From contig OZ024808.1 in assembly GCA_964017045.1 (NCBI GenBank), positions 23,440,918 through 23,504,917 of the forward strand: 64,000 bases of DNA, written 5' to 3'. The stretch comes from Omphiscola glabra. Taxonomy: Eukaryota; Mollusca; Gastropoda; Lymnaeidae. Position numbers and translations under genes: made by a program. Numbering within the stretch: the stretch's first letter is position 1; the number at the start of each line of letters is the position of its first letter. The notes under the pieces were generated by a model. That model ran no database searches. It worked only from the letters and a program-made list of their open reading frames with translations, and had not been told where the DNA came from. Shown here one piece after another: positions 1 through 12,275 of the stretch.

Positions 1-355
1 CTAGACTCAAACACCTAAGAAAAGACTACTCAACCACCTAAGAAAGACTAGACTCAACCACCTAAGAAAAGACTAGACTCAACCACCAAAGAAAAGACTA
101 GACTCAACCACCTAAGAACGACTAGACTTAACCACCTAAGAAAGATTTGACACAGCCACCTAAGAAAAGAATAGACTCAACCATCTAGAAAAAGACTAGA
201 CTCAACCATCTAGAAAAAGACTAGACTCAACCATCTAGAAAAAGACTAGACTCAACCATCTAGAAAAAGACTAGACTCAACCATCTAGAAAAAGACTAGA
301 CTCAACCATCTAGAAAAAGACTAGACTCAACTATCTAGAAAAAGACTAGACTCAG
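1..355. repeat. 25-bp minisatellite, cut by the window edge
   Basis: Tandem units of about 25 bp contain the core GACTAGACTCAACCA. The left half is diverged (CACCTAAGAA variant) and the right half, from about 170, is nearly uniform (CATCTAGAAAAA variant), so the right side looks more recently amplified. The array begins before base 1. Open frames across it have no coding character. Confidence 0.9.
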
Positions 356-475
356 TAAAAGAAACATGTAACCAGTTTGATGGATGATTTAATCCACATA
401 TATGACAGACGCCAATCTGTCACTAGCTGTCAATAACTATAAAACGTCCCTCAACGTTACAGAATTCACCAACGT

Positions 476-832
476 GTGAAGTTCACCTTAGCCAACTGCT
501 GTAATTTTTTAATGTTTTTTTTTTTAAAAAAGAGTTGGTTTGTGAGGAGGGGTGGGAGGAGATTACGTTACCGGAAACCCGACAGTTCGCCTGTGGAGAG
601 AGGCGCAGAGGTATCCAACCCGTCCGACATTTCACTCCTTTTACCATTCTACTACAAGGGTTCTCCGAGGGAAATGGATGGGCTCCGGGAAGGAGTTAGA
701 ACAGTAGGGAGTCGCTTGTTGAGCTGTGGTTACATCACCATCGACACACCTAATCCTGAACTTAGCAGTGCTAGCAACGCCAATGCTACAAACGTGTATT
801 CCGCCTGGACCGGGACGATTTTTACAAGATAA
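476..832 (+). other. Orphan open reading frame, not recognised
   Basis: A 118-codon frame runs from an ATG to TAA. The first 30 codons are dominated by a T-rich tract. The second half (about 590-820) has a more protein-like mixed composition and no simple repeat. I recognise no domain. It could be a decayed exon, a transposon remnant or chance. No clear splice sites or neighbouring exons support it as a gene. Confidence 0.15.
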
Positions 833-2369
833 TTCGGCCCCAGAAATTTGTAAAGTTTAATCAAAAGTCGAATGAAACTTGCAAGTCACGTGTCCTGTTC
901 GCAATACGTATTTTAGGACGAGATGTTTTATTGAGCCAAATAAATGGATTTTTTAAAAAAAAGTTAAATTGTACATTTTCACTTTCTGCACATAAATAAA
1001 TACATGTGAAGGGTTCAAGGGAAAAACCAGTGATGTCTGTTTTTCGAAATTTATCTCCCGTGTGGCTACATTCCATTCAATATGACACACAGGTCCAACT
1101 GAAAAAGCAGCGTAGTCGATAAATAAATATTTAGACATTTTAACATTTTGATAATTTTATGAGGAATTTTAACGCTATATTATCAATTTTTCCAAAACTC
1201 TAAAACGCTGACATCACTGGTTTTGCCCTTGAGCCCTTCGTGTTTCAACCAAGACACAATTTTACAATTTATAACAATTTAAACGCAAGACATCTAAAGT
1301 ATTTCTCTTGCGTAGAAATCAGCCGACCATGACCTCTTGTGGTGAAACTAATGACCTAATTTGTGATCATTTAGATTGGTTGCCGGACATTTGTTTGAAA
1401 GAAATTTCGTCGACGGAAATTTGATCGAACGGAAATGTGGTCGAATCTTTTTTTTTCTTCAGTTCACACGTTAAAATTTGTGTCAAATTTCTTTTTGAAC
1501 GCACCATGCTATATATAGTCAAACAAAATAATGCATTCAAAAAGAAATTGAACGCAAAATTTTAACAATTTGCTAACAAGTTTGAAAAATTACCCCCCCT
1601 CTTTTTTTACCCCCCGCCCCCAAAATTAAAATTAATAAATTAATTAATAAAGAATATTAGGCGATCAGCGATGTGGGTTACAGTTTTAGTTTAGAAACAT
1701 CCGGTTCCGGTACTGCCCGTTATAGAAGACAAAACATGTTCAAAATTAACAACCGTTTTATGTTAATCGGATCGAAACAGCTTTAGCGAATTGCTGCATA
1801 GTAGTGTGCAAGTGCCTACCGGTGAGACGTTTGAGCACCCCTGAGCACACTCCCCCCCCCACCCCACCCCAACACACCAACACAGCCCAGACTTTCTTCC
1901 TGTCATTAAATTCCCGCACTAAGCACTTACGTCACCAGTACTAGGTTGTTTTTTTTAAAGGGATTAATGGGGTTTTAAAACATTTGAGTGTGTGTGCGCG
2001 AGTGTGACCGACCGGCGTGCCGTTTCTTTGGGAGATGAACATTGCCACCGAATAAAGTGTGTTTTGTTTCTACTATTACCACTAGTGTATATACGCCACG
2101 CTTCTCTGACCCCCGCACTGCGAATCGTTTCATGTCCTAGTTTGTAAAGATTTGCTTTCATTGCCTGTTGTTACAACTTGTTAGATTGTCAAGAAATAAG
2201 TAAAAAAATAATTTTTCTACCCATTCACGTGTTCTGGCGTTACAAAGGACAAGTTTGGGGGGGGGGCATTGGAAAAAAAAGGGGGCGGGGATCGTTATCA
2301 GGTCACCACAAAGTGATCAGTTGTGTACGCGTGATTTTAGACATTATTATATGTCAAGAGATGAATGAA
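833..2369. other. AT-rich intergenic DNA with a dispersed-repeat piece
   Basis: No gene is seen. It contains short homopolymer runs and poly-C tracts (about 1593-1620 and 1850-1870). A segment at about 1255-1385 is repeated in diverged form at 13735-13860; both copies share ACATCTAAAGTATT and GCGTAGAAATCAGCC. Confidence 0.5.
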
Positions 2370-2762
2370 TGAAAGAATCTATCAAAGAAAGTACAGGAAG
2401 GAAGGAAGAAAGAACGAAAAATAAAGAAGGAAAGAAAGAGAACTAAAGAAAAAGAAAGAAAGAAAGTTTTGAAAAGAGGATAAGTCATAATTGAATTGGG
2501 GCAGAGCGAAAACTGTTAAAGGATATTTCGTATATATTTAGTGAGAGAGAGAAAGAAAGGGAGAAAGTGGAGAGATAAGAGATAGAAATAGAAAGAGGAT
2601 AGATAGAGAGGAGAGAAATGAAAGAGAGAAAGGAGAGAGGGGGAAATGACAGAGAGGGAAAGAGAGAGGGGAGAAAAAGAAGAGAGGGGAGAGATAGAGC
2701 GGAGAGAGAGAATGATTGAGAGGAAAGAGAGAGAGAGTGGGGAGGAGAATAGAGAACGTGAA
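2370..2762. repeat. Purine-rich GA/GAAA microsatellite tract
   Basis: About 390 bp on the plus strand are almost entirely A and G (GAAAGAAAG, GAGAGAGAG, GGGAGAGA blocks). It is an imperfect polypurine-polypyrimidine stretch with no conserved period. Such tracts can form triplex DNA; that is general knowledge, not shown here. Confidence 0.85.
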
Positions 2763-3340
2763 GATTTATGGAAAGGCGTGAGTTAGAGTAAAAACTTACT
2801 TCAGCTTCTATCCCACTACGTCACGACATGTGAATCTCCCCAAGCCTCGCTACACATTAACACACACACACACGACACGCTGATCATGGTATCTCCTCTA
2901 TCTGAAATGTGACCATCAAATCTCTACCACCGGTGTTGTGGTGACGATCGTGGGGGAGGATGTTCACGCGTCGCAGGTAAAGCCCAGTCCCAAACCAGAA
3001 CACCCCCCTCCCCCCACAAAACAAAAATACATATAACATGCAGCCAACCTAAAATATACCTGGGCAAATCGGTGCCTGTGAAATGTGATTGGCTGATGGC
3101 GAGACAGTTTGTAGTACCGGGGTCCACGGCAAAATTATCAATGGAAAAAAAAAAACAGCATGGGTGCTTCCTGTCCAACACTGTAATACTTCCAACTCCG
3201 TCAGTGCTTCTCAAGTGTTCCTGTTTGATGGACCTGCATGAATTTATCCAGACTGCGGAAGGGGCCACTTTACGATTTTTTTAATTTTGCGTTCTTTTAA
3301 AATTGTGTCAATTCATCTAAAAAATAAACATTTCAATGTA

Positions 3341-3646
3341 TTGTTTGGCCATAAAATGGGAAGCAATGATATTTGGCCATAAAATGGGAAGTAATGATAT
3401 TTGGCCACAAAATGGGAAGTAATGATAATTGGCCATAAAATGGGAAGTAATGATAATTGGCCATAAAATTGGAAGTAATGATATTTGACCATAAAATGGG
3501 AAGTAATGATATTTGACCACAAAATGGGAAGTAATGATATTGACCATAAAATTGGAAGTAATGATATTTGGCCACAAAATGGGAAGTAATGATATTTGGC
3601 CATAAATGGGAAGTAATGATATTTGGCCATAAAATGGGAAGTAATC
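3341..3646. repeat. 28-bp minisatellite
   Basis: About 11 units of 28 bp contain TTGGCCATAAAATGGGAAG. Variants are single substitutions (GGCCACAAA, TGACCATAA) and two short indels. Minus-strand open frames of up to 121 codons across it are artefacts of the repeat. Confidence 0.92.
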
Positions 3647-3823
3647 AATAAAAAAAATTATAAACATCGCACTTGAATACAAAAATAAAGTGCTCTCATT
3701 ATTTCTTTTTTGGACATATTATTTGTTTGGATAAAATCTTAATTGTAACTTCTCGTTGATAAATGTGTGAAAAAAAACACACATAGTTTTGCCGTTTTTC
3801 GAAATTACCAATATACTTTGTGC

Positions 3824-3887
3824 GTACCCCAAGCGGTCCACGCAGGACCCTACATGGGCTGTGGTTCCACTGATGATGATGGTGTTA
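3824..3887 (+). mobile_element. 3' tail fragment of a non-LTR retrotransposon
   Basis: The segment contains CCCTACATGGGCTGTGG and ends in TGATGATGATGG. It matches the reverse complement of the tail segments at 10417-10515 and 29093-29200. The TGATGA tail and loss of everything upstream are what 5' truncation of a LINE leaves. The match is short and diverged. Confidence 0.5.
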
Positions 3888-3924
3888 AACCCGTTCCATC
3901 TGCTCTGCAGGATTAACCAAAACA

Positions 3925-4215
3925 CGACACGCGAACTAGCACGCCACATGAACTAACACGCCACATTAACTAACATGCCCCATTAACTTGCATGCCACAT
4001 TAATTAACTCACCACATGAACTAATATGCCACATGAATTCACTCACCACATGCACAAACACACCACATGAACTAACACACCACATTAACTAACACGCCAC
4101 ATGAATTAACTCACCCCATGAACTAAAATGCCACATGAACTAACACGCCACATGAACTAACACGCCACATGAACTAACAAGCCGCAAGAACTAATATGGT
4201 ACATGAACTAACACG
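3925..4215. repeat. 17-bp minisatellite
   Basis: About 17 units of AACTAACACGCCACATG show moderate divergence and occasional one-base length changes. Confidence 0.9.
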
Positions 4216-5090
4216 CATATTTTGAAGCGTTGAGTCTCACACTCTAAGCGAGAACGCCACTTGCAACACCTGCTTAGTAACCTCTGCTTGATTTTGAGAA
4301 AAAGCTGTTACTCTAAATTAAAGTTTGTATATTGAATATTGAATTTATATATATATATATATATATGCCACTTGTTTTCTACCACATCCTCCCCTCACTT
4401 GATTGGGAAAAGGTTGTTTACGTTCTAATTTGTTCCAAAGAATGCGATCAGGCGATGCAATGTCTTGTCCTGGAGGGTTCCAACTGGCGCCCTATACATA
4501 ACCTGGCAGCTATCTCAGCATGACGTGAGATAATTTTACGTAGACATTTACTTGGCGGAATATACTTATATGAGCCTTACGAGATTGTACGATTTGTGTG
4601 TGTGTCTGTATACATTAATATCTTTATCTTTCGAGGATTATATTTATTTCAACTGCCGTGCAGCAAGTTCGTATAGTTTTTATTTCCGTCTATTGGATTT
4701 TGTATTTTTAGATATAACTTTAGTAGTACAAGGACATTGGATAGTGTTGATATCACCAGCTTTGCTGTCGTTTTGTCTTTGTGTACTGGTCTTTGTCGCG
4801 TATGTTCAACAAACGAGCCAATTCTTAAACATATTAAATTTACAATAACCCTATAACAACCATGTAACGGTACGTAACAGTAGGAAACGCGGTCCAGGAT
4901 TCTTCTGTCACTCTGATGAACTGTCACCGCGTTTGACGGTCAACCCCACTGACCGCCCTCCCTCACCCCCACCCCCAGGAAACCAGCCCTTTGCACACGA
5001 CAGGGATTAAGAGGGTATCGTCATTGAACCAGGATGCCATCTCCTTTATGATGTAATACAGGATAATAAATGAAGGACTGCGAATGTGGA
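4216..5090. other. Intergenic, no gene seen
   Basis: The stretch holds a short TA microsatellite at about 4348-4366 and otherwise unstructured AT-rich DNA. Open frames on both strands (about 90 codons) show no recognisable domain or splice context. Confidence 0.4.
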
Positions 5091-5094
5091 AGCT

Positions 5095-5790
5095 TGACCC
5101 GCAAGACAGGACAATATGATAAGAACGTTTCGACTAAGAGCCTTCCTCGGCAGAATGGGCAAATTAAAATGCGACAAGAAATAGAAACTAATTTAAAAAG
5201 TCGTAAGTAATTGTTGTTGCCGGAAGTTGGATTTTTGAAAACAAAGATGACAGGGAGTAAAAGAATTAATGTGTTATTACTTTGAAAAATAAGATTTTAA
5301 TGGACACAATATCGTTTGGAGATAAGTAAAATATAAGAAACGAAATATGGGAAACTGAGGATCACAGTAGGAGAGCATTTGTTTAATTCATTATGATCAT
5401 ATTTTGTCGGAAAGCTGATTTGTTAATTTGTTTTCCCTTCTAACTCTCTCTGGTGTGTTGGTACGGGATATCAGTGCTCTGATGGATACATCTAATGTCC
5501 CTTTATATTTATCTACGCTCAAATGGGATGAGCCCGAGGTAAGTTTACCCCGTTCAGCATTACGAAGATGTTCAGTAAACCTATCTGATAATCTTCTATC
5601 AGTTTCGCCTATATAACATAGCAGCATCTAAGGCACGCAATCGCATATATCACATTTCGACTAACTCACGTGAAACCCTATTGGATGGTAAAAGTAACTT
5701 AATGTTTTTGGTTTGGAGGGTTTAGGGACAATTCCTACAACGGCTTCTCGAGCACGGTTTAGTCACAACGGAAGACAGGACAGCTCGAAG
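5095..5790 (-). mobile_element. Penelope-like element remnant with GIY-YIG endonuclease
   Basis: Read on the minus strand, 5397-5627 encodes CYIGETDRRLSDRFTEHLRN, the typical start of the GIY-YIG nuclease domain that follows the reverse transcriptase in Penelope-like elements. Upstream (5628-5780) another frame gives VIYAIACLRC and a Cys-rich SRSRCRNCP stretch, the usual linker before GIY-YIG. It is out of frame, with a stop just before the YIG part. Downstream, 5095-5245 is the 3' untranslated tail, with AGGCTCTTAGTCGAAACG near its end. The reverse transcriptase is absent, so this is a 5'-truncated, frameshifted, inactive copy. Confidence 0.8.
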
Positions 5791-5799
5791 GCGACTGTA

Positions 5800-6469
5800 A
5801 ACCAGAAGGTAATACATCGTTTGTACAAGCACTGACATTTGCTGAGTGACAGCTCACGCCCTAAGATAAAAGCGAGATTACCCTTCGAAGCTCATGGTTT
5901 GTGTTTTGTTTTGATACCTTTCTGTGGAAGATGGTGATCCACCATTTAGATCTGTTTGGGTTGATTAACAGTACATAACAGTGTACATCATCGTGTATAG
6001 CAACAACACTCCGAGGTTGTATAGAATTAAGTGGTGTCCCTTAGCACAAATGTTCATAGTGCAAAAATACAATAAAGTATACAATACACAGCATACAATA
6101 CACATCATACAATACACAGCATACAATATACGTGTACAATACACTCACATATTCCGGAATCAGCGGCACGAAATATCTGACGGAACCAAACTGCCATCAC
6201 GAAGCTTAAAGAAACATGCTGGCCAAGAAATTTAGCGATGATTGTGGTTTTTATGTACGCAGTACACAATTTTTGCTCTTAAAAGCACCAGCCCATTACT
6301 CTGTCTCCAGCAATGTGTTGACAAATTGCCGAGCCCGTGGACACAAAGGAAATGTCGGAGGTCGCTTAATGGGTTTTGATGTACCTAACTTTGTTACGTA
6401 GCGGGCTTCCCAGGGAATGATATGGACCTGTACGTGATAATAGGGAGCTGTACGGGCTGATACGGTTTG
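5800..6469. other. Intergenic, no gene seen
   Basis: It holds a short ACAATACACA-type irregular repeat at about 6060-6150 and no supportable gene. Confidence 0.4.
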
Positions 6470-6618
6470 TATGGGGTTTATATGACGTGATGTATGGGGT
6501 TTATATGGGGTGATGTATGGGGTTTATATGAGATGATGTATGGGGTTTATATGAGATTATGTATGGGGTTTATATGAGGTGATGTATGGGGTTTATATGA
6601 GGTGATGTATGGGGCTCA
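6470..6618. repeat. 23-bp minisatellite
   Basis: About six units containing GTATGGGGTTTATATGAG, followed by a GTGATG or GATGAT variant end. Confidence 0.9.
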
Positions 6619-6740
6619 TATATACAAGGTATGCGTGTATGGAGAGTATTTGATTAATGTTTCTCAATATCCTTGCCTTTTTTCTTATTTCCTATATTTT
6701 ATATATCCCTAAATATTTTGGACCTTATGTTTGTTACACT

Positions 6741-6778
<38 letters not shown>

Positions 6779-6784
6779 TCATTT

Positions 6785-6975
6785 CCTGTAATCTTGGTTT
6801 TGAAAAATCCTACTTCCGGCAACAACAAAGGAGATCTCTAAACTTTTTCTTGACTGTTGTTCTGTTTCTTGTCGTACTTCTATTTGTCCTATTTGATGAA
6901 AGAAGGCTCTAAACCAAAACATTCCCATCTTATGGTCCTGCCTTTTGATTCAAGCTTCACCATACCTTGTTCTAC
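6785..6975 (+). mobile_element. Second Penelope-like element 3' tail
   Basis: This plus-strand segment aligns with the reverse complement of 5095-5245. Both have TTTTGAAAAATC or a near match, ACTTCCGGCAACAACAA, TTTCTTGTCG and AGGCTCT, then a CGAAACGTTC-like motif and TCAAGCTTC. It contains no coding part. The two copies lie about 1.3 kb apart in opposite orientation. A (TA)n run at about 6745-6772 lies just before this one. Confidence 0.7.
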
Positions 6976-7745
6976 TATTGAATTCAGCTAAGACATTTAA
7001 ACTTTTCTCGTGGTTAGCTCAACTCAACAAACCAGCCATAGCCCCCCAAACTTTAGTCCATTTACCGCAACATAATGCCGTGGTGATGAAGTGAATGGCT
7101 AGATCCCACAATAACAGGATACGGGGGTCACAAAAGTGTTACCAACCACGACGGATGTGGGTCATCACGGGGTCGCAGTCTCTGGACCACAAGGGGTTAA
7201 AGCTACCCCCATCACATCCAATTTTTTTTAGACCGACGGATATTTCAGTCCGGTATCAGTGACCCGGTCACCCGATGTCCAATGACTCAGCATTTTGTTT
7301 GTAATTGGATACGACATGCTTGTGGAATACGCCCGTGTGTAACCTGTCGGATACAACGTTAGTTGGTTTTCCACACACACACACAAAATCTACAACACAT
7401 TAGATATATTTTTGAGAAACATGTCTTAGACCATAAGCGAGCGTTATACAAATAAAATAATTTAATGCTTCAGTGCACACCCCCCCCCCCACCCCCAGCA
7501 GCATGAAAAAAAAAAACCCCATAAAACAACAACTAGAAGCGAATTGTAGATCATGTGAGTATTGTGGGAAGCAATTGGGTGTAGTTCTTGGAAGGGGCAG
7601 TGAGAAGTGGATGGGAGATTTTGCTAGCTGCACTTGGACGTGATTGTGTGTTGTGTTTACAGTGATAGTCTGGCGTGCCCGAGGAATTTTCTTTTGTTTT
7701 TAGCAGAGGAAACATTGAATTAAAGTTAACCGACTCGTTGCCTTA
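6976..7745. other. Intergenic, no gene seen
   Basis: Unique-looking sequence with a CA run near 7372 and a poly-C run near 7480-7495. No supportable gene. Confidence 0.35.
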
Positions 7746-7750
7746 TGTTT

Positions 7751-7886
7751 GACGCCATAAGCTGGAGTCGGAATTAAGAGCCGAAGAGATAATGACGCCA
7801 TAAGCTGGAGTCGGGATTTAGAGTCGTAGCGATAATGACGCCATAAGCTGTAGTCGGGATTAAGAGTCGTAGAGATAATGACGCCA
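7751..7886. repeat. 43-bp repeat, three copies
   Basis: Three units and a partial fourth each start with GACGCCATAAGCTGGAGTCG and differ at a few positions. Confidence 0.92.
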
Positions 7887-8269
7887 TTGAACGTTTCTTT
7901 AAACTCACCTTCCGGAACAGGTCTAATTCGCAAAACATTTTTAAAACTACAATTACAAAATAAGAGGAAACAGAACTTATGTAAAGTTTGTCAAAAAAAA
8001 AAGAAAATTATCTCTTATCGAAAATCCAAAAAAAGTATCATGCAATGCAATTACAAAAATAAATACATATAGTGATTTATCAAAGTGAGTGAACTTACTA
8101 TGTGGCTGATCAGGAGGTCCCGACAACGATTCGGTACACAAACAGAAAAAAATAAATAAAATAACGGTTTTTACACATCTTAAGTAGTTAGACAATCCAA
8201 ACGAAAAAAAAAATATTGTCCCGGCCACTTGACAGAAAACTCTTGAGGGAGATTTGAGAGTGTCTAGCT

Positions 8270-8629
8270 CAGGGGTGGGCAAACTTTTTGTGCGGAGGGC
8301 CACATTGACAAAGGTAAAGCTATTGGGGGGCAGCATGTATATTATGTCCAATTTTTAAATATCGATAAACATTTCCCTATATTAAAATCGGTAGTTTCGC
8401 ATTTTAGCATTACATGACAAAGGTCAAGGACTGTTTAAAAAAAATAGAAAATTAGAAATTTGATCAAAAATGTTTTAAAAATCATAACGGTGCATGAAAT
8501 TCTGTAAAATTCAACAAAATAACTTAAAAACATAGTAATTTTTTTTTAATTTCTAAATGCCTTCAAAGGCCACATAATATCAGTTGCCGGGCCGCATGCG
8601 GCCCGCGGGCCGTAGTTTGCCCACCCCTG
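8270..8629. mobile_element. hAT-type MITE, copy 1 (360 bp)
   Basis: The element starts CAGGGGTGGGCAAACT and ends with the exact inverted 16 bp AGTTTGCCCACCCCTG. It is flanked by a perfect 8-bp duplication GTCTAGCT (8262-8269 and 8630-8637). The 8-bp duplication and CAG...CTG termini place it in the hAT superfamily; a TA in the middle of the target is known for the Buster branch. No transposase is encoded. A nearly identical copy lies at 24043-24404. Confidence 0.95.
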
Positions 8630-8954
8630 GTCTAGCTGGACCAGAGCTCCGTGCCGCACTGGTGTGCCGCGAAATGATGGAAAGTGAACGCTGGTGAAAT
8701 TCACCCAAGGGGTTGAAAAAGGTCTTGAAGGCGATAAGAGTTAGCTGAAGCAAATAGGACAACGATTTTCAAATAGGGAAAATGGGAGAATGATTGTCAA
8801 ATGGTTCAAATGGGACAATAATTATCTACTTTAAAGGTGAGAATTGCATCACCTTAACACCACCCCAGGTAACATTTTATCACTGAACACCACCCAGATA
8901 AAATATTTTCATAACTGATACACGAAACCCAAGACTGACTAACCCCATCCTGAC

Positions 8955-9205
8955 AAAGTTTGTGGTGTGCCGCAGAAACCTTTGAGAGGAGTCGGTGTGC
9001 CGCTGACATCTGTGAAGGGTGACAGTGTGCCGCTGAAATCTGGGAAGTGTGTAGGTGTGACGTGGCATTATCTGTGAAGCGTGTCGGTGTGCTGCTGAAA
9101 TATGTTAAGTGTATCAGTGTGGCGCGGAAATCTGTGCAGTGTGTCGGTGTGGCGCGGAAAAGCTGTGAAGTGTGTCGGTGTGGCGCGGATGAAATGAGGT
9201 TGCGG
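8955..9205. repeat. Diverged 28-31-bp minisatellite
   Basis: About eight units carry GTGTCGGTGTGGCGCGGAAA and looser variants. Length and sequence are both variable, so this looks like an old array. Confidence 0.8.
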
Positions 9206-10185
9206 AACACTGAGCTAGACAGCCTTCCCAGCTTTCCCTGCTAAAGATAGCCACACTCATTCAAACACCACACACATCCCACTGGCGCCCGAGATGGTCC
9301 GGAAATAACTTGCAGTCACATACAGTGTACACACACAATACACATTGAATACTGTGGACAGCCGGACATAGAATTTTTTTTTTTCCCCTTGCTATAAGGT
9401 TAGCCAAAAAAAAGTTGAGTTTTAAAAATGTGAAGAAACTACAACAAAAATTGAGGTCGATCGCCAATCCCTCATATTTTGACACGGAAAATGCCACTGC
9501 ATGGCGTCATGTCAATTGTGCACCATTCCTCACCCCCACAATTTTTGTTTTTCGGGTTCGGAATAGTTAATCAATGTTTAACGAAGCGGGTTTAAAAAGT
9601 ACTCTGGCTTACCTGTCTTGGTGAATTATTGCGGTATTCTCCCCTTTGAAATATATATATGTAGAGGTGTTCTCCCCTTACAAATCAGTCTGCAGTTGCC
9701 GGCTGTTGTTCTGACGTCTCCCGACGATCACAAAGTTTTCTTTCCAATGGTAGTCGGGTCATTAGGATTATATAGCCATTATACAAGCGGAAATAGGGTC
9801 GTAAGAGGGGGGGGGGGGAGGGTCGTAAAGACGTTTGGGAGTTGGGAAACAGAAGTACGACATCCTGAATTAAATGATACATCTCTGCAAGCGTCAGGGT
9901 TGGGTTAGTTGACGGCGAGGGTTGGGGAAGGGTGGGGGGGGGGGTTGCCCCGTATGAACTACAAAAGTTTTGTATCTGCTCTGAGTTAATGACGGCATGT
10001 TATTGTTGGTGTTTTTCCAAACATCAGGATGACGTGATAGAGATAAAATTAGCTTTGTGACAGGCCGAGGCGTGGGGCGATAGCGGAGTGGTATTGTTTG
10101 GTCGTTAAAAAGAAGTCGCTTCGAGTCTTCAATATAGTCGTGAGAACCGGCCCTACCTAACAGTCCGTGTGTTTTCATCTTGTTT
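9206..10185. other. Intergenic, no gene seen
   Basis: It contains a poly-G run at about 9806-9818 and another near 9934-9943. Open frames here have no recognisable domain. Confidence 0.35.
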
Positions 10186-10187
10186 GG

Positions 10188-10368
10188 CGCGCCCCCGCCC
10201 CCAAATCCCCGCCCCAATCCCCGCCCCAATCGCCGCCACCAATCCCCGCCCCCAATCCTCGCCCCCAATCCCCGCCCCCATCCTCGCCCCCAATCCCCGC
10301 CCCAATCCCCGCCCCAATCTTCACCCCCAATCCCCGCCCCAATCATCGCCCCCAATCCCCGCACCAGG
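10188..10368. repeat. C-rich 12-13-bp minisatellite
   Basis: About 14 units of CCCCGCCCCAAT or CCCCGCCCCCAAT. All three plus-strand frames are open as Pro/Ala/Ser/Gln-rich peptides, which shows the frames are a by-product of the repeat. Confidence 0.92.
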
Positions 10369-10416
10369 GATTCAGCTGAAGGTAATGTTTCACTACAGGG
10401 TTAAACTTTCATCATC

Positions 10417-10515
10417 ATAAGTGGCGCTACAGCCCATGTAGGGCCCTGACCTGCTCCACCACATCCTTCCATTCGGATCGATCCATGGCTTTCCGCCTCC
10501 CAACTAGGGTCAAAC
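10417..10515 (-). mobile_element. LINE 3' tail fragment, minus orientation
   Basis: The sequence from GTGGCGCTACAGCCCATGTA through CTTCCATTCGGATCGA matches the 3' end of the broken LINE at 29093-30170, about 80% by eye. On the minus strand it ends in TTATGATGATG. It is a 5'-truncated insertion of the same or a close family. Confidence 0.75.
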
Positions 10516-10606
10516 CTTCAAGACATTTTAGTTTACATTTTGAATGAACTCATTACACGACGATCGGGCATTAAATCAGCTGTCTAGAGAGAAGTGGAGA
10601 ACATGA

Positions 10607-11066
10607 GCACCTGTGTTCCCTGGCCGTGAAGTGCCCCAGAAACACCAGCGTTGCCTGGCCGTGAAGTGCCCCAGAAACACCAGTGTTGCCTGGCCGTGAA
10701 GTGCCGAAGAAACACATGCGTTGCCTGGCCGTGAAGTGCCCCAGAAACACCAGCGTTGCCTGGCCGTGAAGTGTCCCAGAAACACCAGTGATGCCTGGCC
10801 GTGAAGTGCCCCAGAAACACCAGTGTTGCCTGGCCGTGAAGTGCCCCAGAAACACTAGCGTTGCCTGGCCGTGAAGTGCCCCAGAAACACCAGTGATGCC
10901 TGGCCGTGAAGTGCCTCAGAAACACCAGCGTTGCCTGGCCGTGAAGTGTCCCAGAAACACCAGCGTTGCCTGGCCGTGAAGTGCCCAAGAAACACCAGCG
11001 TTGCCTGGCCGTGAAGTGCCCCAGAAACACCAGCGTTGCCTGGCCGTGAAGTGTCCCAGAAACACC
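10607..11066. repeat. 35-bp minisatellite, about 13 copies
   Basis: Units contain TTGCCTGGCCGTGAAGTGCC followed by CCAGAAACACCAG. Divergence is low. Minus-strand frames up to 166 codons are open because a 35-bp unit cycles through all frames without a stop; this is not a gene. Confidence 0.95.
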
Positions 11067-12275
11067 GTTTCTTTTCTTCTTCAAAAAAATAGTAATTTCT
11101 CTTTGATTCTTTTATGACAATTCCTTTTTTTTTAAATTGCAACTGGAGAAAGAAGTTAATTATAATTTTAAAAATTGATTAATAACCTATTTTCGAGCGT
11201 CCATGACCATGCTGTCTATTGAAAATGCTGCCGCTATTAGCCATCCCAAAAGACAGAAAAATTGCCTTTAGAATTGTATAATAATTATGATACCAAGAAA
11301 AAATTAAAAAATTAAAAATATATGGAAGTTGGGATTTTTCTTCTTGTAGTGTTGGGACTTTGCAAAAAATGGCAAATTTTTATTACAAACAGAATAGTTT
11401 TTTAAATGTTCTATTTAATATTTAATAAATAGCTTGTTTTATTGTTTAGAATAGCTGTTAGAATATATATATAATATAAGCATGAGCTAGGCTGACCGTA
11501 GTGCCAAAGAAACGAAGCGATTTAAATACGTTCGGATTCTTAAAAACAATTATATTAATTTTCTATTAATTTACGGAATTTGAATAAATTTAAATGCGCA
11601 AAAATAAAATTGTATATTCACTTTCATTTTAGTTAATGTTTACGTATTATTATTATAAATTACAAATACATTTAAAATAAATATAAAGGAAGTATTTTAA
11701 GCATTTTTTTCGAGTTTGAAAGTTATGAAAACCATTTCTAATAAAAAAAAACGTATTATCTAAGAATTACATAGTGATCACATTTATCGAGAAAACCCAA
11801 ACATATGCTGTTTCAGTGAATTTTTAGTGCGTTGTTAATATTGCGAAATGAAAGTATAATTAACTTGTTCTCAACAAACGCGCAAATGGCGTCATATTGC
11901 GAATTGCCTATTTCTTTAATTTAATAATTACGTGTGAAAAAACTGAAAATGCATTTTCCCCTTCTTAAAAGTAAAAATAGTAAATGTAATTGAATGCTTT
12001 AAAATTATCAAACAAAAATTTTAAAAATTTGCTTTGTATTTTTAACCATTAATAAGTCTTTACTTTTTTTTCATTCCAAAAATATACTTTTATTAATTTT
12101 AAAATTATAAAGTAATAAAATCTTAACCTTTAAATATACGTTTAATAGGAAAATGCCGTTTAAGTCAATCAGTGCAGCGAAACCTAATAGCCAAGTGCAC
12201 CAATTAGGTGACAGATTTGAACTTTGGTATAGTTTTTTTATGTTAAAATTTAATAACCATAGTATTTCAAGTTAC
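11067..12275. other. AT-rich DNA with a dispersed repeat
   Basis: No gene. About 11200-11470 resembles 14105-14420: both have TTTTTCTTGTTAGTGTT-like text, then a GTTCTATTTAA motif, then a TTGTTTxxTTGTTTA motif. This is a diverged dispersed-repeat pair of unknown class. Confidence 0.45.

Noticed and set aside
10167..10420. Proline-rich frames of 70-83 codons
   Set aside because: All three frames are open over a 12-13-bp C-rich minisatellite.
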